Positions 23,601-34,654 of a DNA stretch of 64,000 nucleotides are shown here, piece by piece. Below the pieces are notes generated by a model. It made no database searches and was not told where the DNA came from. It saw only the letters and a program-made list of their open reading frames with translations. Source of the DNA: Hyalella azteca (Eukaryota; Arthropoda; Malacostraca; Amphipoda; Hyalellidae). Position 1 is the stretch's first letter. Every line of letters starts with the position of its first letter. Location of the stretch: positions 434,294-498,293 of the forward strand of contig NW_025940701.1 of assembly GCF_000764305.2 (NCBI RefSeq). The letters are read 5' to 3'. Position numbers and translations under genes: made by a program.

Positions 23601-25342
23601 ACTGGCAAACGTCTTTCTTTCTTCGTTATTTATTCGTACCCAGACATTAATAGATAAGCAATGCTTTGCAATGGTTAATTTCGCTACTACCCTCAATCTT
23701 CGTTGCATTATTATCGTCATGAACACTTGCTCTATTTTTTATTTGCTTAACAGTACCTGATTGCACACTTGCACGCAATGCTGTGTACAAACCACTTGTT
23801 GTGTGCTCGCGTGACAAACTGCTGCATGCGAGATCTTCAACACGCACTTCGCACTTTAATTCTAGTCTTATTTTAAACTTTAAACAGCTTATTAAGGAAA
23901 ATTGTGTTTATCGACTCGAAGGATGGTGATTGTAGCGGTCGTGTTTGCAATACGTATTCATATGTTGAATGATCTCAGTACCTTACAAACACAATATAGA
24001 ATATTGGCTTGTAAAATGATGAAAATAGTGTGATCAACCACTTTCCAAGTCGGAAGGTTCCAGTAGCAACCAAAGGACCACCAGGATATCCTCATAAGAA
24101 ATTCGTTTCTTGAATTATTTTAACCGCTCCATCGCCTGTAAAATTACTGACTGCCTTGAAATTCAGGCTTTGGATAGTCAGCGCTCATGATGTGGTTTGG
24201 TCGAATGTTCGTATAATTTTTTCCCTTATCTGCTTGTTGGCGACTCGTTGGCCTAGCAACTGATGTGAATCAGGGAAACTTGTTGTCTTGATTGCATAAT
24301 TTAGCACATTTATGAGTAATATCTGATAATGTTTAAAAGTAAATATTGTTACATGTTCACTCGTCGCATGACAGTGTTGATTACAACGCTTTAATGCTAA
24401 GTAGAAATGTGAGTTGGTTTGCTGCATGTAGTTGACATGCATACGGCTTGGTTTCAGGTATGCTATGACACGCGAGTGCTTGTTTATCGGTATGACACTT
24501 GCGCTTCTAAATAAATTCTTTTAGAAATTACCTTATTTCAGTTTTATTTTCACGAATATTCATAGGAAGCGATGCTTGATTTTTTTAGTGAGCTGAAAGT
24601 AGTGAACTCAAGTTTATACTGAACCGGAGGACAATATTAGTTTTTTGCGGATGTCGATGACGTGACGACGTTGCGTTACAAATAAAATTTCAATTTCATC
24701 GTCTCTCCTTGTGACTTGTGAGTTGTGACAACTTTGCAACCAATAATTACTAATCGAATATTTCACTTTTTGGCCGTTAATGAATGATATTTTGCTATGA
24801 AAGGTAATCTTATATTAAATTAATTTTAAAGAGTACTCAAAATATATTTTTCTTTATTCACACATCTCCATCATCTTATGAGGTTATTCATATCAGTCAG
24901 CCTTCAAATGATGTAGTTTTTTATGACACTGTTGAAATTAGAAAACGAGTTTGGCGTATGCTGAAGTAAACCTATTCCGTAAAGAAGTTTCTCATCAAGT
25001 GTATTTTATAATATTATATCTCTTGCTACTACGAGTATAGGACCCTCGCCGTTTAATCTTGTCATCTTTGATACGCTCTGCGATAGTTTTATTAATATTT
25101 TAGAATCCTTGACGTTAAATACTTTCACTTTTGATAGATTATATTTAATATTTCTAAGTCTTGTCTAACGCCAACGCTATGTTTTACAATCTACAGCAGT
25201 AACAGCACTACAGGCTATCAGGACTGAGGCTGGCTACTGAGTACTGGCTACAGTCTCTCAACGAGCGAAATTTAAATCGACAATTTAAGAAGCCGAAATT
25301 AAATTCTGGCAACGGTGCTGTTTTTGGCTTGTTTCTGTGTTT
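20666..25342. other. No gene seen
   Basis: Several open frames of 60-87 codons occur, often overlapping on both strands, with no recognisable domain or splice-supported continuation. Somewhat GC-richer patches at 21100-21400 and 23280-23560 gave no match I know. Confidence 0.45.
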
Positions 25343-25620
25343 TATCGTTGGCGCTCCAAGTATGAACGCGTTCAAGAACAGACTAGATAAAGCTATAGTA
25401 AAATATATGTTCAGATTTGAAATGCCTAGCTCCTTATCGAACCCGGTGGAAGTCTAGTAGCTATTTCAAACTATCGTCAGTCATGAAAATATCCGGTCAA
25501 ATGACACGATATTAGATCTTCTGTGAACAAGGCGTGAAAAAGAAAAGAATCGGCGACATGCCACAACAGGCCTACACTTCAGCGCCGAGATCACTATGTT
25601 ATGTTTTGTTGTTATGTTAT
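25343..25620 (+). mobile_element. LINE 3' end, 5'-truncated copy
   Basis: Matches the reverse complement of 38111-38350 nearly base for base. It begins inside the reverse transcriptase C-terminus (MNAFKNRLDKAIVKYMFRFE, stop TAG near 25457), continues through the shared 3' UTR (ATCGGCGACA, GCGCCGAGATCACTATG) and ends near a TATGTT/ATGTT tail. CR1/Jockey-like elements end in short repeats like this. Confidence 0.85.
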
Positions 25621-26657
25621 TTGTATAAATTATATAATGATGCTCGGTTGCCGGAATGCTGTTGCTGCCCACCGAGTTCACCGACTCGAATTTCTTAGTT
25701 CTATGTGCTCGTATCTTGGATACAATTGTTACTAGTTCAGATTTTATCGCAATCAAAAGACGTTTGGTCTTGGATATGAATTTTAGTTGTAGAAATGTTT
25801 CAGCGATGCAATTTGCCATTCTTCTCGAAACGAGGCTCTAGTCAAGATGTCACTGTTAATAATTTCGTATCATTCGTTAAAATTTCCCGTTCCCACTATT
25901 TGTTGCTAAATAATGGTATAATTTACACTTATTTGATTTTATCGTCCTTTTCAATGTATTAAACTTTACCGGATTGAATATTTCGTTAATGCTATTGATA
26001 TCATGAGATGTCACATGAATTTGAGATCTGACAGATTTGTTTCATGCATGTAAACTTTCTTTACACTAATTTCATTCTAGTATCTGAGCTCTGTTTATCT
26101 TGAAACAATTTTTTAAGAATACCAGAATTTCCCCAGCACGGCTGCTGAAGTCAAGAATTTTTTTTTTTTTAAACGTCATTTTATCTATTTCTGGCTGTGA
26201 TATTTGTATTTTTCTATAAAGAAAACTTATGCAAGGAATGTGGCAATGTAACTGTAATAGGCCTGTGATGGAGCCAAGTGTTTCTCATGCCGCGTCTTCC
26301 AGTCAATGTTTATTGGTATTTGTTCTCTGCTGTGTCAGCCGCGGCAGGGTTCACACTTTCGCCGCATGTACATGAACCGGTGAGCATGGCGCCGCCGGTG
26401 CCTAGTTACAATGCAGTGCAAGTGCACTATCCTACTGCAGCTGCTGATAATAGTTGCTAGCTTAGACTGGGCGGCTGAACCTGCATTGTATTTCCACCTC
26501 CATGATACTCGCTCATCTTACATTCCTGTTCGTACGTACAAGTGTAACAGAAGTCATTAACCCAATTTTTTTGTCAACAAATTGCGCCTGCTCGTTTTTT
26601 TTGCTCAATTGTTTTTCATATTTTTATTAACGCGCATGTGTTTTGTTGCCTGCATAG

Positions 26658-27063
26658 TGTCCTCCAAACTGCAGAGCGTCCCACCTCCACATCGCCCCAC
26701 CTCCACGAGACCAGCTTGGCACCACAGACAACAGCCGCATTTGGGGGTGCGGAGGGGGGGAGGGCGAGAGTGTAGCTCCAACCTTGGCTCCAGTCGACTG
26801 CACAGTGCACGTGTGTCTGCTCATGTGACGACAGTCTGTCCTCACCAGTAGTTTTGTCTGACATCGCCACAGTAAATCTCATGTATTTGAACGTCTTTAG
26901 AGGATTCACAATTCGGACAGCTGATTTAACAACTTGAATTGTTTTCTACAAAGCTAGATTGCGAGGCACACATGCTGAAAAAGTGCTGTTCGCATAAGGA
27001 CAAGTGTTTATAGACGCTAAGCAGTGACGCCGGTTCCTCGAGTCTGAGGTTCGAGCATTCACG
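26658..27063 (+). promoter_or_regulatory. Presumed 5' UTR exon of transporter 1
   Basis: A good acceptor (TTTTGTTGCCTGCATAG, ending 26657) opens a 406-nt leader running to the ATG at 27064. It holds a minimal upstream frame ATGTGA (near 26823), two short upstream frames, and a G-rich stretch at 26743-26764 that could fold as a G-quadruplex. TCATGTGAC near 26820 resembles an MITF/TFE-type M-box; it is a single copy and so only suggestive. Confidence 0.4.
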
Positions 27064-28428
27064 ATGGGAAACTACACCCGTAAACAGTGGTTAACGCTCA
27101 TCGTGTTCTGCATTGCACAATTCTGCAATGCCGTGTGTGTGTCACTACAAGCACCATTCTATCCACATGAAGCTGAGATGAAAGGTGCCACAGCCACGCA
27201 GTACAGTTTCGTGTTTGCAGTTTTCGAACTTGTAGTGTTCACTGTGTGTCCAATATACGGACAGTTCTTGGAGAGAATAGGAGTCAACTTCATGAACAAT
27301 GCTGGAATTTTCACAGTTTCAGTATCGTGCATTTTATTTGGGTTTCTTAACCGGATGAGCGGACCTACTGTTTTCTTGACATTCTCGTTCATCATTCGGA
27401 TAATAGAAGCGCTAGGTAATGCCGCCTTCATCACCACAGCTTTCAGCATTATAGCGCAGGAGTTCCCCTTGAATGTTGCTTCTGCTTTTGCCACTCTGGA
27501 AACTTTCTTCGGGCTTGGTTTGATAGCGGGACCCACAGTCGGAGGCGCTTTGTACGAGTTGGGAGGCTTCACTCTGCCATTTGTGGTGCTCGGCTGCGTC
27601 TTGATGGTCGCAGCAGCAATGGTGTGGTACTTCTTACCTGTGGAAGGTAGTCTCAACAGACCAACTTCAAGATACTCGGTGTTTTCGCTTTTGAGGAAAC
27701 CAAAAATATTCCTTTTCGCCTTCACAACAATGTCGGGGTCTATCAGCGTTGGCTTCTTGTTTTCAACTCTGGAGCCCCATATACGTCCGTTGAATCTAAC
27801 TCCTCTGGAGATCGGCCTAATCTTCGTATTAAACGGCTTTGCTTATGCCGTTTCTGCGCCGATTTGGGGCCGTTTATGCGACAGATGTCTTCCAGAGCGA
27901 GCTGCTACAACGATGGGGGCTTTAACAGTCACTGTGGCTTTCTTGATGTTGGGTCCTTCACCCATTCTTCCCATAAAAAACAGCTTACCTCTGTGTATAT
28001 GTGCCTTGGTGATTCATGGCCTTGGCTTCGGGGCCCAGTTTGTGGCCACTTTCAGCGGGACGCAAAAGGATGCCGTCGAGGCTGGGCTCCCTGACGATCT
28101 CACAACCTACGGCCTCGTGTCCGGACTCTGGAATTCTTCTTTTGCGCTTGGCGCCTTCATCGGGCCATCCATCGCCGGGGTCATGTTTGATACCATTGGA
28201 TTTGGTTGGGGCACCTCCATCATTGCCCTGCTTCACTTATTGGTGGCCATTGTCACAATCTTCCTATCTTGCTACTACCGCTACTATCCAGACGAAGATC
28301 TTTCTGAAAGAACGTCTCTTTTGCAAAGATCTGCAAGAGGAAGTGAATCCGCAGACTCCACGTATGGCAGCGGCTGCAACTCAACCCGCGTGTCTCGCGA
28401 GGATATAGCTATAGTTACTGTTGATTAA
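27064..28428 (+). CDS. SLC18B1-like MFS transporter 1, single exon
   Basis: A 454-residue, 12-TM major facilitator protein, full length without introns. The branch, SLC18B1, is known in mammals as a vesicular polyamine/H+ exchanger; the substrate here is inferred. TM1 is at about 10-30 (AQFCNAVCVSLQAPFYP) and TM5 carries the antiporter motif C (GLGLIAGPTVGGALYELGG, 151-169). The motif A-like loops are CPIYGQFLERIG (62-73) and IWGRLCDR (267-274), and TM7-12 run to about 403. The cytosolic tail has an acidic di-leucine signal (ERTSLL, 415-420) that fits vesicle or lysosome sorting, and a DSTYGS block shared with transporter 2. The ATG has A at -3 and G at +4. Close paralogue at 46776-48197 in opposite orientation. 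An antisense frame of 188 codons at 27159-27725 is a shadow. Confidence 0.92.
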   Translation: MGNYTRKQWLTLIVFCIAQFCNAVCVSLQAPFYPHEAEMKGATATQYSFVFAVFELVVFTVCPIYGQFLERIGVNFMNNAGIFTVSVSCILFGFLNRMSGPTVFLTFSFIIRIIEALGNAAFITTAFSIIAQEFPLNVASAFATLETFFGLGLIAGPTVGGALYELGGFTLPFVVLGCVLMVAAAMVWYFLPVEGSLNRPTSRYSVFSLLRKPKIFLFAFTTMSGSISVGFLFSTLEPHIRPLNLTPLEIGLIFVLNGFAYAVSAPIWGRLCDRCLPERAATTMGALTVTVAFLMLGPSPILPIKNSLPLCICALVIHGLGFGAQFVATFSGTQKDAVEAGLPDDLTTYGLVSGLWNSSFALGAFIGPSIAGVMFDTIGFGWGTSIIALLHLLVAIVTIFLSCYYRYYPDEDLSERTSLLQRSARGSESADSTYGSGCNSTRVSREDIAIVTVD

Positions 28429-29545
28429 ATTATTACGCTTAGAATATTGTGACAATAATGGCTTTGTATATTTTTACTTGTTGCCGTATGCCTCACAGTC
28501 GAAGAAAGGCTATCGTAAGTCAAGAAATTTAATAGTTTCGCAATTTTCTGTAGTGATTCCTAATCATTAAGAATGAAAGGTTTTTATTAGTGATTTGATA
28601 TTAAACTCCGATGGCGTGAGATGAATTAAATTTTATTACGAATGTACATCCAGCTTCTAGAATTTGACCTTTACTCGATACTTACGAAGAATCCTAGTTC
28701 TTACACTAGACTAGTTCACGAAATCCCTTGATTCGTGTTTAAGCTGCTAGCTTGAAAAATCACATCATGTTCATTTCACATTTGAAACTAGATTGCAACT
28801 AATGCAGCTAATTTTCTTCCATCACGAGATATGAAATGTATGAAATCATTCGTACTTAGAGTTATGTGCTTGTTAGTTTGTTGAAGAAGTCTCGACTGTA
28901 TATGGAGGACTTGTATAATATTTACAGCGTTTGTGTGCTCGTGCATGCGAATCAACTCCTAATCTATCATGTATCGTTTATTATTGTTATCAATGTTATG
29001 CGTTTATTATCTCATTTTGTGAGGATTAGTGTCACCAAAATGTGCATCGTTTCAAATCCAACTAAATTTGAAGTCTATTTCTCTATGGGAAGTCTAGTGT
29101 AATAATTTATGCTCTTTGAGTGCCAGTTCCTCGCATATTCAGAGTTATTTTATTTGCTATTGAAACACGAATTTATCAACAATCGTGTGTTCTTCAGATG
29201 TTTTATTCTTATCGAATGGATCTAATTTAAAAGCGGATGTCTGATGGCATCTAATCTGTCAATTTAGTCGCTAAATTTGATGGTTCTATTTAATTATTTC
29301 AATATGTATGGATTATAATTAGGCATTAAATATTTCTATTCAAATGTCTAAATTGTGATATTGTTGCACAAGAATCTGGTGCGTCAGTTTGTTTAACTTT
29401 GTTATTATTTCGCCAAATTTTATTTTCTATTAAATTGGTTTGAGCGTTGGTTGGAACCAGGTGCTGAGTATGTCAAGTTCTTACTAAAGTGTGATAATAT
29501 TCTTGAATTGTATTGTTTTTAGTGATGATAATCAATGCTGGTGTC
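28429..29545 (+). other. Presumed 3' UTR of transporter 1
   Basis: AT-rich, without supported open frames, between the stop and the first AATAAA. A longer 3' UTR reaching the AATAAA at 30251 is equally possible. Confidence 0.4.
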
Positions 29546-29551
29546 AATAAA
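29546..29551 (+). terminator. Candidate poly(A) signal of transporter 1
   Basis: AATAAA about 1.1 kb after the stop; another at 30251-30256. Confidence 0.35.
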
Positions 29552-32500
29552 AGCTTAACAAGACGAGAAAAAATTTGCACTGTTGAATAATATTTGATGA
29601 CCCGTTCACAGAGTTTTAGGTTGTTTCTTGTGGTAGAAGAGGAAGGGATTGTTTGAGCTAATGTCATTGAAATTTAAAGCCCGGTACATAACTGATCCGA
29701 GAAAGACTTGTTTTCTGCATCTTACTTCCATTGAAATAGGTTTGTAAGTTCGCTGGTTACAGAAACCAACTACGTTTCTTTTAAAAACTCATAACATTAT
29801 GTTATTTTCACTATATATGTCAACGACTAGCTGCTTTACACAACCGTTATTTTGAAGGATAACACTGAAGATAAATTAATATCGTCTATATTGATGCCAC
29901 TAGCTGGTGTGTCAGTCCTAATGATAAGAATTTTTCAATAGTGGAGCTATTCAATATATTTCAATATTATCGACACGATTTATTTTTTATTTATCGGATG
30001 GTATGCATTGGAGTCTCGTTGTATCAAACGCGTTGGGAAAGTATTTTAGTTAATCATAAGTTGTTAGTCCCTTACCTCTCAATTGATATTATGATAACAG
30101 ACGCTGCTAAAATGCATTTGTACCTGTACATCGCTATCGGCGAGTTGCGTTATGTCTTCCGTCAGTTTTGGGTGCATGTCTATTTTTTATACATATGAAG
30201 AACGTTTATACCTTCTTTCTTTTGGTGCAATGTCGTTGATTTGGTCTCACAATAAATGGTCATGACTGTGAAATTGTAACGTGACAACTCCGCTCTGCCA
30301 TTATCTTATTAGTTATGCAGTGCGCAAAAAAGTGGGTTTTAAAATGTTTAAGTCTGAAGCATTTATTGTAAATGTATATTGAAAGTTCTTCCCACCAGCG
30401 AATTTGAATTCAACGGCCTCCTGTACCGTAGTCTTATTTACACTCCAGTTCCTACGAAGCTAACTTTAACATATCACGCTGCTCGTGTCATTTGTTACAA
30501 GTAAAGATGTGTCCAACGTAGAGTTTAATTTGCGTTTTCAAGTCCAGTTTCATGTGATTAAGCGCCATCACATTGCATTATCAGTTTTCAAGTCCGACTT
30601 CTTTATTCCACCACACTTTTCCATTACCAACTAAGTAATTTTTTTCGAACAGAATGCGTCTTCTAATAAATCTTGAAGATGTTCCTTGGGCCTTCAGCCT
30701 AGGATTTTGCAGGCTTTTTGGTCAACGAGATGTGTGTGAATTGTTGGTGAGATATTACATATTTTCCTATATTATCCTCGGTGTCAAGTCATTCTAACGG
30801 ATTTTTTTGTTTCAATATCAGCAATTCTTACTTTTTCCGGCTAAGCAAATCTATAAACCAAAAACTCTGTAAACGCCATAAATAGGATATTGTTGTAAAT
30901 AGGATTGTGAAAACCTGCTGGATTGTTTCAATAAATTTTTTGTGACTTGCAATGATTTCTTTGATGTATTTTTTTATATTTCGTCGTCGACTAAAAAACT
31001 TTCACTACGAGTCTTTCTGTCCGAAGGCGCTGTAATACCAGTGTAAATGTTATTTTTTATTGCAGTGATGTTATAAAATCCACCCACGAACTCTTTTGCA
31101 TATCATGTACCGTACTTATTTATAGCACAAAATATTCCTATGCATTGAGAAATCTGAAACTGTATTAAAATGGTCGACAATGTGTTGACGTTAGTGGTTT
31201 GTGCAGTTAGTGGTTCTTGTGGTGCAGTTTGTGGTTCTTTCCCACTTGTATTGTAGCGCATGGAGCTTAAATTCCGTTTCCATGAATGATGTATTAGTTG
31301 ATAGGCCAAGTCTAACATGGCATTGGTGTATTCAAAGACTGACTTCAGATTCAAATTAAAATTTGGTATCTGCAATTGAATAATATTTTCCAAGTCGATA
31401 ATATGTGTAATTGGCTTAATTTATACATGCTAATGGCGTAGTAGGTGTTTATTTTAGAATTGCATTGTTGCAGGTTAAAAAATAATTATTGCACTGCTCA
31501 ATTTTTTCAAATAATTGCTCAAGAAGACTGATGTATCGCTATTGACTGTGAACGTATCTTTATCAGATTGTGATAAGCTCAAGTGCCTTACTATACCTAA
31601 AATAAAACATTCAGGCCATGCACCATGCCCTGTAGTTCTATTTGGAATGCCAGTATTGATTTTGAATTATGTTAACCGTTCTCTCATTTGAATTATTGTA
31701 ATTACTCTTAATACAAAAATGCATTATAAACTCGAGTATTTGAATAGTAATTGGCAATATTAAATAGTAGGTGCTAATAACTTTTAACCTGACATAAATG
31801 ACTCAATGTAAGTAACATTATAAATACGGATCTAGTTATGGCGCTTGTTTTTCTAATTATTTCTGTGACGATGAAAATATATATTTTGAATTTGTCTCGT
31901 CATTCTGAGAATCTCACTATTGTTATTTATGCATAGGTTGTAGGAAGAAGTTATGGAGTTGCTAGTTATTGTGGAGCATTTCTGTCGTGCCACACCTGCG
32001 CAGGTGGCATACAATGTGATATTGTATATTTGTGTTGAGTTACAAATTGTATTTTGCATACTCGGAATAAAGATATTCCTTTTCTATTTTTATGCTTTCA
32101 CTTCCCTTTTGAACTATTTATTTGGGACAAAAATCAATTGTGCCTTAATAAGACGTTTTTTGGGATCGAAATTCGCTGTAGATTTGGTCTGGGCTAATTA
32201 AGGTTTGTTCCAGATTCGGTTATAATCATTAGTCCTGTGGATTAGTTAGAGAGCACTTCTGTTGTCACCGACATGCAGAGTTTTCCATTGAACTATACGT
32301 GACAATACTAACTTTTGCACCCATTTTGATGATACCAAATCAATTCTAAACCAATTTGTTCGTCAATATTTGATCAAAAAAAATTACTGAGGCACTTTTT
32401 GCTTTAAAACCTTAATTCACAAAACCTGACGAAACGATCTTGAAAAAGACGAATTATTAACGAATATTTAGTCTCATTTGATCACGGTTGTTGTTATAGT

Positions 32501-32637
32501 CTGTAGTTATAGCTGCAGTTATCGCGTCGCCGTGGAATTATAGTTGCATGGCGCCACGAGGTTGACAAGTGGCATGCATACCTCTGTTCTTTTTCTCCGT
32601 CCCTGGCGTCTCGGCAGTCGCTTGGTCGAGCTGTTGC
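29552..32637. other. No gene seen
   Basis: AT-rich interval. No domain, repeat array or splice-consistent exon was recognised on either strand. Confidence 0.45.
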
Positions 32638-32905
32638 TACGCTGGCCGAGCCTCCTGTTTGAGGGCGACGACACTAAAATTAAGCTCGATCTAACTACAA
32701 CAGATTTCCTCTCGGACTTTTTATAAAGCATAATTTCAAGGATAGAGAAGCGAGATTTTGTACGGTTTCGTACGCTGGTAGAGCCTCCTGCTGCTCGAGG
32801 GCGACGACACTAAAATTAAGCTCGATCTAAATACAACAGATTTCCTCAGAATTTTTTATAGAGCATAATTTCAAGGATAGAGAAGCGAGATTTTGTACGG
32901 TTCCG
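32638..32905. repeat. 133-bp tandem duplication
   Basis: Copies 32638-32770 and 32771-32905 share GGGCGACGACACTAAAATTA, CAACAGATTTCCTC and AATTTCAAGGATAGAGAAGC with few changes, so the duplication is recent. The part left of it is GC-rich and open on both strands, without a known product. Confidence 0.9.
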
Positions 32906-33663
32906 TATCTTCACTAGGTTAATTTCTTATGTGAAGGCGATATTACCTATTAAATATATTGACATTTATTTCGAGTATATTGCTGAATCCAGCTTTTCGA
33001 GATGAGCGGAAAAATTAAAATGGCTCTAAACGTAAATATTTTCCAGCGAAATTAGTCATAATTCATTGACAAGTATTAACTTTGTCCAATAATCATTTTA
33101 TTGCAAATTATCTGCAGTTACGGGCTTACTTGACAAGCTTGCAAAATTTTCAACAAACTTCGTTTTTCGGAAATGCGCGTTTGAATCGGTACTTTTGATC
33201 TAATTGTAAACCACTCGGCCAACGTAAGTTTCCCATGAAGAATTAATAGAAATTGTTTTACAAATGTAAGTATTGGTATGTCTTGCACTTACTTGACATC
33301 TGAAATTATAGGTCGATTTATATATATCGACTGTTTCGTTGACTCGTGGCTTGCGTGCTACGGAGTCCGCCGCCTCCAGATATTTCCGGTCTCTTCTGCA
33401 CTGTCGTATGTGGAGCGCTCGTCGCGAGCTTAATGCGGTTCTTATTCCAACTAAACTCTCTTCGCAATAGTCTATGGTGATAAATGCACGAAAAACATGC
33501 TGCTTTATACGTACATTTTACTGCCAAGTTGTGATTACCGAGCAGAATTTCACTCGTACAATTTCTGCCTGAGGAAATATGTTAACGAAATATGTTCATT
33601 CATTTTGGTGTTGCTAGATGTATTCAATGCATGGTATCCAAGTCTTACGTCATGCTAAAGATG

Positions 33664-33977
33664 AACAGAATCAAGCGCCTCATGCTAAGAACAACGTTGC
33701 CTTTGATATTTAAATATTTTTTTCATCTCATTCATCTATGGATAATCAGAATCAAGCCCCTTATGATAAGAACAAATGTTACCTTTCATATTTTAATTTT
33801 TTTTTCATCTCATTCATCTATGGATAAACAGAATCAAGCCCCTTATGGTAAGAACAAATGTTACCTTTGATATTTTAAATTCTTCATCTCATTCAGCTAT
33901 GGATAAACAGAATCAAGCGCCTTAGTCTAAGAACAGATTTTGCCTTTGATAATTTTTATTTTTTTTTCATCTCATTT
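33664..33977. repeat. About 81-bp tandem repeat, four copies
   Basis: Units begin at 33664, 33745, 33827 and 33906 with AACAGAATCAAGC(G/C)CC(T). Each ends in a T-rich run and TTCATCTCATTCATCTATGG. Open frames here are translated repeat. Confidence 0.9.
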
Positions 33978-34420
33978 GGAAGGTTTCACATTAGAACTCG
34001 CGCTGATTGGAAACCTGTCCAAAGCGCTGGATAATTACGGAGGCCGTAATTTATGCACGGCCCACGGCGCCAGACAGATTATATTTATTGGCTGCCCGGT
34101 GAAGTGCCGAGCTTTGGCGACGGGTTTTTTTCTTCTGTTGCCCAAGCTGTTTTTTCTTGGACCGCAATTCGCAGTTCGTGGAAGCTTTGCATATTCGAAG
34201 ACTTCACGATGACCATGACTTCGGTCGGTGACTGTACTTGAAGGAAAATGTTGTGTTTCTGTTGGCATTTTATTCATACAGACACAAACGTTTTCTCGGC
34301 ATAATCGTCAATAAGTCGCATTATTTTAATGACTTATTTTAATGTGCAACATAGGTTTAACACGTTGACTACGATTGCTTCATCTTGTACAATTATTTCA
34401 TTTTTGTACTTTTTTTTAAG

Positions 34421-34654
34421 CAGGGTTGCCAGACGGTCATTTTTTCCGGACAAATTCCGTGATTTAGTTTTTCTCAATTGCGTTGGCCGGCTAAAATTTA
34501 TGATAGGGGTGCTTTCTAATTAAATTTTAAATACTGCAAAAAGAAAATAAATTGAATTTTTATAGCGGAACCTACAAATAAACTAGTATACATTGAATTA
34601 TCGGCCTTTTTTGGCCTTTTTCGTTCTCGGATTTGGCCGATTTTAGACAACCTG
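34421..34654. mobile_element. Possible hAT-like non-autonomous element
   Basis: The left end CAGGGTTGCCAGA and the right end read inversely, CAGGTTGTCTAAA, resemble hAT terminal repeats (CAGxGTTGCCA). There is no clear 8-bp target duplication and no coding region, so the call is weak. Confidence 0.3.

Noticed and set aside
27040..27062. T-loop-like GGTTCGAGC suggesting a tRNA
   Set aside because: No matching acceptor, D or anticodon arms upstream.
27159..27725. Antisense frame of 188 codons
   Set aside because: Lies wholly inside transporter 1, with composition of a reverse-strand shadow and no known domain.
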